From Methanomassiliicoccaceae archaeon (lineage in GTDB: Archaea > Thermoplasmatota > Thermoplasmata > Methanomassiliicoccales > Methanomethylophilaceae): a DNA stretch of 5,307 nt. Location: positions 1 to 5,307 of the forward strand of contig WRNL01000106.1 in NCBI GenBank assembly GCA_009776625.1, read 5' to 3'. Under the pieces are notes generated by a model that was given only the letters and a program-made list of their open reading frames with translations, made no database searches and was not told the origin of the DNA. Each line of letters starts with the position of its first letter. Positions within the stretch are counted from its first letter, which is position 1. The position numbers and the translations under genes were made by a program. Of this stretch, positions 1 through 5,078 are shown piece by piece.

Positions 1-592
1 CCACCGCGTCGGCGCCGCCGAGCCTGTCGATCTCATCGTGTATCTCGCCGATGGAGCCGTGGGCCTTCATTATAACGACGTTGTCGAACCTCTCGAGCGC
101 GTCGCGGAAGAGCGTAGACCCCTCCGCCGCCGAGACGACAGCGAGCCCTTCCGTGCCCATCGCCAACGGTATCTTCGCCCTCGCCGCGCCGTCGCAGAAC
201 GACGGCACCCCCGGCACGACCTCCATCCTGTAGCCCATGCCCTCTATGTCCTTGCCGACGCGCATGAACGTGCTGTACACTGTGGCATCGCCGAGCGTTA
301 TCATGCAGACATCGTCGCCACGGTCGAGCGCCGAAGTCAGCTCATTTATCGCACCAGCATAGTCGGCCGCCCGGGCGGCCTTGTCGGAGGTCATCCTGAA
401 CACGAGCTCGAGGACGCGTTTCCCTGAGATGTCGGCCGCCCCCCTGACGATGTCCAGAGCGACCCCCCGCTCGCCCAGCGCCCTGACGGGGTAGGCTATG
501 ACACCGCACCCCTCGATCACCCTTTTCGCTTTGATTGTAAGGAGCTCCGGGTCGCCCGGGCCCACGCTAACGCCGTAAAGTATCCCTCTCAT
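1..592 (-). CDS. cbiL: Cobalt-factor II / precorrin-2 C20-methyltransferase, C-terminus beyond window
   Basis: Cytoplasmic SAM-dependent methyltransferase that methylates C20 of the (cobalt-)precorrin-2 macrocycle in cobalamin synthesis; the anaerobic CbiL branch is expected in an archaeon. My translation from the ATG at 592 gives 197 residues with no stop before the window edge, so about 30 C-terminal residues are missing compared with the roughly 230-residue family. Visible family motifs are the N-terminal GVSVGPGDPELLT (residues 7-19, the glycine/proline-rich loop of tetrapyrrole methylases), ITLGDATVYST (98-108), VVPGVPSF (125-132) and ARAKIPLA near 136-143. This order and wording match CbiL rather than CbiF or CbiH. 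The ATG is favoured because the conserved N-terminus starts only five residues later. No Shine-Dalgarno sequence precedes it. Downstream neighbours lie outside the window, so a cobalamin operon cannot be confirmed. Confidence 0.93.
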   Translation of the reverse strand, partial: MRGILYGVSVGPGDPELLTIKAKRVIEGCGVIAYPVRALGERGVALDIVRGAADISGKRVLELVFRMTSDKAARAADYAGAINELTSALDRGDDVCMITLGDATVYSTFMRVGKDIEGMGYRMEVVPGVPSFCDGAARAKIPLAMGTEGLAVVSAAEGSTLFRDALERFDNVVIMKAHGSIGEIHDEIDRLGGADAV

Positions 593-624
593 GCGCACAC
601 TGCGGCGGGGATGCCTTTGCCGCC

Positions 625-644
625 TATTATACTTTGGTATATAC
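625..644 (-). promoter_or_regulatory. Candidate archaeal promoter of cbiL
   Basis: Two AT-rich boxes stand out in a GC-rich gap. On the minus strand they read GTATATACC (centre near 641) and GTATAATAGG (centre near 629). With the usual archaeal spacing of about 25 bases from TATA box to transcription start, they would give leaders of roughly 23 or 11 nucleotides before the cbiL ATG at 592. Which box is used cannot be decided from sequence. Confidence 0.45.
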
Positions 645-715
645 ATCCAACTGATGGCGGGGTCGCTCGGGGGTAACCTCCCCCCAAGGGGTCGAGGGCG
701 CGGAGGGCGAGGCCG

Positions 716-1402
716 TTAGCTCTCATCGAGCCTGTTTGCTTTCCTCGAGGAGATGTACGAGTGCAAGCCGCACGACACGCCGCACAACGCCAAGACGGCC
801 AGCATGAACGCCAGGCCGCCTATCAGGTCGCCGATGTACAGGTTCCCCACGACGATCGCCGCCCCCGACACAACCGACACGAGCGCCCCGAACCTCTGGC
901 TGCTCTTCCAAGAGGCGTCGTCCCTCATGCTCCATGGCGTCCTGACCCCATAGACCCCGTTTTTCCCCACGAGCGGCATCATCGCGCCGAACACGATGAG
1001 GGCGGCCCCCACAACGCTGATGAGGTTCAGCCTGTCAAAGGGGACCGGATCCAAGGCGACGTGTCCCAATGTGACGCGGGCGACATACACCGTCGCAAAC
1101 AGGAACACCAGGGCGAGGAGCAGGATTGCCGCGCCCATCGCCGCGTGGACTGGCCTTCGGGGCGCGGTCCCCCGGCTCAGATGGGACAGGGCGGCGACGG
1201 CCGGGATGCACAGGGTCAGCGAAACCAGGGGGATCAGGAACAAGGTAGAGATAGAGGCGGCGCTGAGCTTGTCCGACCAGGCATCCGGGACACCGCCTGT
1301 GAAATGAGTCGGGATCGTTTCCGGTAAAAGGGGGAACAGAACCACCATTATCAACGCAGGGGCGGTCGCAACCAATAAAATCGATGCGTGTGCAGCTCTC
1401 AT
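716..1402 (-). CDS. DUF1648/SdpI-family integral membrane protein
   Basis: A 228-residue membrane protein with about six hydrophobic segments, near residues 6-26, 49-72, 87-110, 127-145, 172-190 and 193-213. The DUF1648 signature lies just after the first segment (LPETIPTHF then G-VPDAWSDK, 26-45), where the P-HF-G-D-W-K pattern is conserved. The SdpI-type motif GVRTPWSM followed by DDASWKSSQRFGA spans about 152-173. Characterised Bacillus SdpI gives immunity to the SdpC killing factor and senses it; most archaeal members have no known function, and none is claimed here. The reading frame is open back to 1468, but a strong TATA box sits at 1426-1433, inside that extension. The ATG at 1402 is therefore preferred, with the ATG at 1414 as an alternative. 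No ArsR-like SdpR regulator is adjacent. It lies 117 bases downstream of the Sel1 gene on the same strand. Confidence 0.82.
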   Translation of the reverse strand: MRAAHASILLVATAPALIMVVLFPLLPETIPTHFTGGVPDAWSDKLSAASISTLFLIPLVSLTLCIPAVAALSHLSRGTAPRRPVHAAMGAAILLLALVFLFATVYVARVTLGHVALDPVPFDRLNLISVVGAALIVFGAMMPLVGKNGVYGVRTPWSMRDDASWKSSQRFGALVSVVSGAAIVVGNLYIGDLIGGLAFMLAVLALCGVSCGLHSYISSRKANRLDES

Positions 1403-1423
1403 GGCATGGCGCATATTTCGTCC

Positions 1424-1434
1424 ATATTTAAAAT
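1424..1434 (-). promoter_or_regulatory. TATA box of the DUF1648/SdpI gene
   Basis: The minus strand reads ATTTTAAATAT, a near-ideal archaeal TATA box in otherwise GC-rich sequence. Its centre (about 1429) is 27 bases from the ATG at 1402, which predicts transcription starting at or next to that codon, that is, a leaderless mRNA. This is the main evidence for the chosen start of the gene. Confidence 0.6.
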
Positions 1435-1520
1435 CAGTCGGCGGCAGGGGGCCGGCTGGATGCCGCATGGCCGGCAGGCCAGCGGTGCCAGCCCCGCTGT
1501 CGCGGGAAAGTGGGCGTCAG

Positions 1521-2882
1521 TCACTGTTTCTGGCCGGGGCCGCCGTTCCCCATCAGCTCCAGGATGTCCGACACCTTGAAGGGCTGCCCCTCTATCTTCT
1601 TCGCCGCTTTGAAGTGGTCCTTCTTTGCGGCGATTGCATAGTACTTGTAGGCGAGGGCCATGTTCTTGTCCCCGCCCAGCCCGCCCTCGTGCATCTCCCC
1701 GAGCTCGTAAAGGGCGTCGAGAGCGTGAGCGTCCGTCTCGTAGGTCTTGGCGGCGGCCTCCAGCATCTTCCTCGCCTTGGCGTAGTCCTTGGCGACGCCC
1801 GCGCGCCCCTCCTTGTAGAACACCCCTAGGCGGTGCTGCGACTGAGACTCGTTCTGCTTAGCCGCCATCTCGTACCACTTCGCGGCCTCTGCGTAGTCCT
1901 TGTCGAAGAGGATCCTCTCGTACATGTAGCCGACCTTGTACTGCGCCATGGCGTTGCCCTGCTCGGCGGCGAGCCGGTACAGCCTGAACGCCTCCTTGTA
2001 GTCCTGCTCCACGCCGTTGCCGCACTCGTACCTGTGGCCGAGCTCGGCCTGCGCGATGGCGTCGCCCTGCTCGGCGGCAAGGGTGTACAGCCTCACGCCC
2101 TCCGTCGGGTCCAGCGCCACGCCCTTCCCCTCGAAGTACATGAACCCGAGGTTCGCCTGCGCCCTCGCGTTGCCCTGCTCCACGGCCAGGGTGTACAGCC
2201 GGATGGCCTCCTTGTTGTTCTGCTCGACCCCTTTGCCCCACGTGTACATGAATCCAAGCTCGGCCTGCGCGTCCGCGTTGCCCTGCTCGGCGGAGAGCTT
2301 GTAGAGCCTCACCGCCTCTTTGTAATCCTGATCCACGCCCTTGCCCCATGCGTACATGAAGCCGAGGGTGTTCTGCGCCCTGGCGTCGCCCTGCTTGACT
2401 GCGAGGCCGCACAGCCTCACGGCCTCCTTGTAGTCGCGCTCCACTCCCCTGCCGTCGAAGTACATCTGCCCGAGGCTGGACTGCGCCCTGACGAGCCCCT
2501 GGTCCGCCGCCAGCTTGTACAGCTTGGCAGCCTCCTTGAAGTCCTTCCCGACGCCCCTCCCCTCGGAGTACATGTGGGCGAGGTTCGCCTGCGCGCTCGC
2601 GTTGCCCTGCCCGGCGGCGAGCTTGAACAGGTCGAGGGCGGCCTTGTGGTCCTGCCCCACGCCCTTGCCCCTCGCGTACATGAGGCCAAGGTTGTTCTGC
2701 GCGTCGGCCAGGCCCTTGTCCGCCGCCAGCTTGTACAGCCGGACGGCCTCCATGTGGTCCTGCACGACAGTCTTCCCGTTCTCGCACAGGAGGCCGAGGC
2801 CGTTGAGTGCTTTAGCGTCCCCTGCGTTAGACCCGTTCAACAGGTCAAGTAGCTCTTTATAAGTGTCATTAAGCATACCCAT
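1521..2882 (-). CDS. Sel1-repeat (SLR/TPR-like) protein, eleven repeats
   Basis: A 453-residue protein (from the ATG at 2882) made almost wholly of Sel1-like repeats. After a short N-terminal helix there are eleven units of about 36 residues at roughly 21-422, then a C-terminal tail of about 31 residues ending GNGGPGQKQ. The typical unit is AQ-LG-MY--GKGV-QD-KEA-RLY-LAAEQG, the helix-turn-helix Sel1 pattern that builds an alpha-solenoid for protein-protein contacts. Units 2-8 are regular. Unit 9 lacks the G-G-V turn, and units 10-11 are longer and degenerate, as expected near a C-terminal cap. There is no signal peptide or membrane segment, so it is probably cytoplasmic. The partner is unknown. 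The frame can begin at a TTG (2903), but that lies within the palindrome at the promoter; ATG 2876 is another possibility. It is divergent from the DUF4143 ATPase gene. Confidence 0.9.
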   Translation of the reverse strand: MGMLNDTYKELLDLLNGSNAGDAKALNGLGLLCENGKTVVQDHMEAVRLYKLAADKGLADAQNNLGLMYARGKGVGQDHKAALDLFKLAAGQGNASAQANLAHMYSEGRGVGKDFKEAAKLYKLAADQGLVRAQSSLGQMYFDGRGVERDYKEAVRLCGLAVKQGDARAQNTLGFMYAWGKGVDQDYKEAVRLYKLSAEQGNADAQAELGFMYTWGKGVEQNNKEAIRLYTLAVEQGNARAQANLGFMYFEGKGVALDPTEGVRLYTLAAEQGDAIAQAELGHRYECGNGVEQDYKEAFRLYRLAAEQGNAMAQYKVGYMYERILFDKDYAEAAKWYEMAAKQNESQSQHRLGVFYKEGRAGVAKDYAKARKMLEAAAKTYETDAHALDALYELGEMHEGGLGGDKNMALAYKYYAIAAKKDHFKAAKKIEGQPFKVSDILELMGNGGPGQKQ

Positions 2883-2901
2883 CGCCCGGTATATATCCCT
2901 C

Positions 2902-2916
2902 AAGGATAATATCCTT
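2902..2916 (-). promoter_or_regulatory. Palindrome over the probable TATA box of the Sel1 gene
   Basis: The plus strand reads AAGGATA-A-TATCCTT, a perfect 7-base inverted repeat around one central base. The AT core (GATATTATC on the minus strand) is centred at 2909, 27 bases from the ATG at 2882, the same spacing as in the SdpI gene. It therefore looks like a TATA box built into a possible operator. A second AT box, GATATATACC (2888-2897), is closer, but transcription from it would start beyond both in-frame ATGs. Confidence 0.42.
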
Positions 2917-3066
2917 TTGTTCGGCCGTACTTCCTCCCCCGATCCAACAACATCGTGAACAACCCCACATGTTCGTTCCGCCCGCTTTCTTTACGGACGA
3001 AACAAATCCGTTTCTCCCAGCAGAGTTTCTAACCGTACCGGATCCAGTATAATCGAGGCAAAGGTT

Positions 3067-3081
3067 GTATGGGCCCCATAC
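3067..3081. repeat. 7-1-7 palindrome in the intergenic region
   Basis: The plus strand reads GTATGGG-C-CCCATAC: two perfect 7-base arms around a single base. The geometry equals that of the palindrome at 2902-2916, but the sequence is different, so one protein need not bind both. It lies 185 bases upstream of the Sel1 ATG and 269 bases upstream of the ATPase ATG. It could be an operator, or chance symmetry. Confidence 0.35.
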
Positions 3082-3123
3082 TCCGATATACCCCATCGTG
3101 TAATGGAAACCCCTTGTTATGAA

Positions 3124-3320
3124 TATTCGTTGGCAAAACGCGATAAAAATGCCAATTATTCATTAGTAAAACGCAAACACGATAATAACGTCAAAGATTG
3201 GTCAAAACATATTGTTTTATTTCATCTGGCTACCAAAAATAACTTGCATTATAGTAAGGTTTTAAGTTACCAAAACGCAATAAAATGCTGATTATTCATT
3301 GGTAAAACGCAATGGAGAAG
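3124..3320 (+). repeat. AT-rich island with AAAACGC-containing repeats, about 33-base period
   Basis: The unit is roughly TATTC-TTGG-AAAACGC-ATAAAATGC. Clear copies have AAAACGC starting at 3135, 3168, 3272 and 3304. Weaker A-run copies with matching flanks (TTGGTCAAAAC, CTACCAAAAA) start at about 3204 and 3235, giving six positions spaced 31-37 bases apart. The outer pairs form a longer direct repeat: 3134-3176 and 3271-3312 agree at 38 of 42 aligned bases with one single-base gap. G+C over 3121-3300 is 53 of 180 (29%), against about 65% in nearby coding sequence. The array ends just before the ATPase gene and may be protein-binding sites in its control region or a decayed mobile or duplicated segment. 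It is not a CRISPR array: the spacing is too short for a repeat plus spacer and the units are imperfect. Confidence 0.7.
3267..3305. repeat. Inverted repeat TTACCAA / TTGGTAA
   Basis: TTACCAA at 3267-3273 is the exact reverse complement of TTGGTAA at 3299-3305, with 25 bases between them. The arms flank the last pair of repeat units, immediately before the ATPase gene. It could be a two-part protein-binding site or a weak hairpin in a leader transcript. Seven bases in AT-rich DNA can also pair by chance. Confidence 0.35.
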
Positions 3321-3323
3321 TAC

Positions 3324-3331
3324 AAATAAAA
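3324..3331 (+). promoter_or_regulatory. Candidate TATA-like box of the ATPase gene
   Basis: AAATAAAA, centred near 3327, is about 22 bases before the ATG at 3350, so transcription could begin close to that codon. The whole upstream island is AT-rich, so other boxes (for example in 3291-3306) are equally possible and this choice is weak. Confidence 0.3.
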
Positions 3332-3349
3332 GCATCACGATATATGTCC

Positions 3350-4684
3350 ATGAAGAGGGCGATTTATGACGACCTTCTAAAGTGGAAGGGCCGAAGGAGC
3401 AGAAAACCGTTGCTCCTCGAAGGCGTCAGGCAATGCGGTAAGACGTACATACTCAAAAAATTCGGGGAAGAGAACTACGAGGACGTCGCGTACTTCACCT
3501 TTGAAAAGAACCCGGGCCTTTGCAACATCTTCCGCAACGACCTCGACCCAGCGAGGATAATACACCAGCTCGGCATGGTACGCAACAAGAAAATCGAGCC
3601 CGGCAAGACCCTGATCATATTCGATGAGATACAGTTCTGCAACCGGGCGATCACATCCCTGAAATTCTTCTGCGAGGAGGCCCCCGAACACCATGTCGTG
3701 TGCGCGGGGTCCCTGCTGGGCGTGATGCTGTCCCGGCCGTACTCCTTCCCCGTCGGGAAGGTGAACAGGCTGAGGATGGGGCCGATGAGCTTCAAGGAGT
3801 TCCTGCTCGCCCATTCGGAGGACATGCTGGTCGGGCACATAGACAGCGGCGACCCAACCGAACCGCTCCCTTCGCCCATAGCGGACAGGCTGAACACCTA
3901 TCTCGACTACTACCTCGCTGTAGGCGGCATGCCAGCGGCTGTGGCCTCGTGGATAGAGGACGGGGACATCGGTGAGGTCGAGGCGATACTCGGCGAGATA
4001 ATAGAGGACTACGAGGACGACTTCGCGAAGCACGCCCCGGAGCACATCGAGAAGCTGACGTTGATATGGAGGTCCATACCTGGCCAGTTGGCAAAGGACA
4101 ACAGCAAGTTCATGTTCAGCCATGTGAGGACGGGCGCCCGCTCGAAGGACCTGGAAGGCGCCCTGGAGTGGCTCATCGATGCCGGGCTGGTGTACAAGGT
4201 GAAGAGGGTGGACCGCCCCGTCCTGCCGCTGTCAATGTCCGCCGACAACATGAACTTCAAAGTGTACATGGCGGACGTCGGGATCCTCAGGAAGTTGGCG
4301 GGCATCCCCGCCGGCTTCGTATTCGGCACGGACAAGGAGCACGACGCTTACAGGGGGGCGGCGGCAGAGAACTACGTCCTCTGCGAGCTGGTGGCGTCCA
4401 ACAGGGACGTCCCTTGTTATTGGAGGTCGGGCGGCACAGCCGAGGTCGACTTCGTCGCGCAGATCGAGGGGGCGGTTGTCCCCATCGAGGTGAAAGCCGG
4501 CGGGAACAAATCGAAAAGCCTGTATGAATTTATAAAAAAACACAACCCGGAGATAGCCGTCGCCGTTTCGGCAAGGAGCGGAAGGACGGACAGCATATCG
4601 TACATCCCCCTCCATTCCGCCTGGAAGGTTCGCGACCACGTCTTGGGGTCGGTGGGGGAAAGGCGCACCGGTGGCCCCCCTTGA
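3350..4684 (+). CDS. AAA-type ATPase with C-terminal DUF4143 domain
   Basis: A 444-residue ATPase from the ATG at 3350 (MKRAIYDDLLKWK, a typical family opening). Visible motifs are Walker A GVRQCGKT (25-32, lysine 31), Walker B LIIFDEIQ (88-95, D92/E93) and GSLLGV after a hydrophobic strand, a sensor-like motif. A middle region with YYLAVGGMPAAV follows. The C-terminal part has AEVDF (D367) and PIEVKAG (E380, K382), which fit the PD-(D/E)xK-like fold found in DUF4143 proteins. Length is normal and all key residues are present, so it looks intact. The cellular role of this widespread, often multi-copy family is not established. The frame could start at TTG 3299, but that lies inside the repeat array; ATG 3344 is a close alternative. 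The gene follows an AT-rich repeat island and is divergent from the Sel1 gene. The MazG-like gene begins 70 bases downstream and could be cotranscribed. Confidence 0.9.
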   Translation: MKRAIYDDLLKWKGRRSRKPLLLEGVRQCGKTYILKKFGEENYEDVAYFTFEKNPGLCNIFRNDLDPARIIHQLGMVRNKKIEPGKTLIIFDEIQFCNRAITSLKFFCEEAPEHHVVCAGSLLGVMLSRPYSFPVGKVNRLRMGPMSFKEFLLAHSEDMLVGHIDSGDPTEPLPSPIADRLNTYLDYYLAVGGMPAAVASWIEDGDIGEVEAILGEIIEDYEDDFAKHAPEHIEKLTLIWRSIPGQLAKDNSKFMFSHVRTGARSKDLEGALEWLIDAGLVYKVKRVDRPVLPLSMSADNMNFKVYMADVGILRKLAGIPAGFVFGTDKEHDAYRGAAAENYVLCELVASNRDVPCYWRSGGTAEVDFVAQIEGAVVPIEVKAGGNKSKSLYEFIKKHNPEIAVAVSARSGRTDSISYIPLHSAWKVRDHVLGSVGERRTGGPP

Positions 4685-4725
4685 CCCCGCTCGGACGGCC
4701 GTCTGCCCCCGCCTGCGGCACAAAC

Positions 4726-4735
4726 GTTTTCAAAC
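4726..4735 (+). promoter_or_regulatory. Weak TATA-like box before the MazG-like gene
   Basis: GTTTTCAAAC is the only AT-rich stretch in the 70-base gap after the ATPase gene. Its centre is about 25 bases before the ATG at 4755, which would again give a leaderless mRNA. It is a poor match to the archaeal consensus, and read-through from the ATPase gene is an alternative. Confidence 0.25.
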
Positions 4736-4754
4736 CGCGCCGCGCTTACCGTCC

Positions 4755-5078
4755 ATGGCGGTCAGAACGGTCAACAAGCTGGTCCGGGACAGGGTGCCGG
4801 GCATCATCCTCGAGGGCGGGGAGATGCCCTCGTTCAGGATATTGGACGACGGCGAGTTCCTGTCGGCGCTCAACGACAAGCTCCAGGAGGAGGTCGCGGA
4901 GTACCTCGAGTCAGGGACGATGGAGGAGCTGGCGGACGTCCTCCAGGTGCTGCACTCGCTCTCGGAGCTCCTCGGGAGGGGCGAGAGGGAGCTCGAGTAC
5001 TTCAGGAGCGAGAAGGCGGCCGAGCGCGGGGCGTTCAGGTCGCAGGTGTTCCTCGAGTCGATAGACGACATGAGGTGA
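4755..5078 (+). CDS. MazG-superfamily NTP pyrophosphatase-like protein (phosphoribosyl-ATP pyrophosphohydrolase-like)
   Basis: A 107-residue all-alpha protein of the MazG/HisE-like superfamily, in the style of the predicted house-cleaning nucleotide pyrophosphatases. Enzymes of this superfamily cleave (d)NTPs to monophosphate and pyrophosphate with bound magnesium. Family marks are the opening VNKLVRDRVPGII (6-18), then KLQEEVAEYL (42-51) and MEELADVLQVLHSL (56-69). E45/E46, E49, E58 and D61 form the ExxE...ExxD metal-binding pattern. A conserved-looking end, ERGAFRSQVFLESI (90-103), follows. The frame is open back to 4671, but that segment is low-complexity, overlaps the ATPase gene and lacks homology-like features; the ATG at 4755, just before the KLVRD motif, is preferred. 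The real substrate is unknown. It is unlikely to be the histidine-pathway HisE, whose sequence around the metal site differs and which lacks the KLVRD opening. Confidence 0.87.
   Translation: MAVRTVNKLVRDRVPGIILEGGEMPSFRILDDGEFLSALNDKLQEEVAEYLESGTMEELADVLQVLHSLSELLGRGERELEYFRSEKAAERGAFRSQVFLESIDDMR

Larger units (their letters stand above)
2883..3349. other. 467-base intergenic region between divergent Sel1 and ATPase genes
   Basis: No convincing gene was found. The left part (2904-3100) has intermediate composition, two 7-1-7 palindromes (2902-2916, 3067-3081) and the probable Sel1 promoter. The right part (about 3101-3345) is markedly AT-rich and holds the repeats described separately. Two short open frames cross the region (2869-3096 minus, 3103-3291 plus), but neither has recognisable domains or the GC-rich third positions of the neighbouring genes. 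No tRNA, transposase or terminal inverted repeat was seen. Confidence 0.7.

Noticed and set aside
38..427. Long plus-strand open frame opposite cbiL
   Set aside because: It is the shadow of the cbiL reading frame; the arginine-rich product has no domain, and the minus strand gives a clear CbiL match.
669..684. GGGGG-TAACCT-CCCCC hairpin downstream of the SdpI gene as a terminator
   Set aside because: The stem is possible but no T-run follows on the minus strand, and overlapping C/G runs allow other pairings.
1493..1506. CCCGC-TGTC-GCGGG hairpin downstream of the Sel1 gene as a terminator
   Set aside because: Only a 5-base stem in very GC-rich sequence and no T-run after it on the minus strand.
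1833..2852. 339-residue plus-strand open frame opposite the Sel1 gene
   Set aside because: Its apparent repeats are the antisense image of the Sel1 repeats. A frame kept open by repeated GC-rich codons is not evidence of a gene.
2869..3096. 75-residue minus-strand open frame overlapping the start of the Sel1 gene
   Set aside because: No recognisable domain, third codon positions not GC-rich like the real genes here, and it covers the two palindromes and the Sel1 promoter. Probably chance.
3103..3291. 62-residue plus-strand open frame in the AT-rich island
   Set aside because: It consists mostly of the DNA repeat units, has no known domain and no clear ribosome binding site. The repeat explains its apparent peptide periodicity.
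3124..3320. CRISPR array
   Set aside because: Period is only about 33 bases in total, units are imperfect, there are no unique spacers of normal length and no cas gene is nearby.
3299..3349. N-terminal extension of the ATPase from TTG 3299
   Set aside because: The start lies inside the repeat array, and the family-like N-terminus begins at the ATG at 3350 (or 3344).
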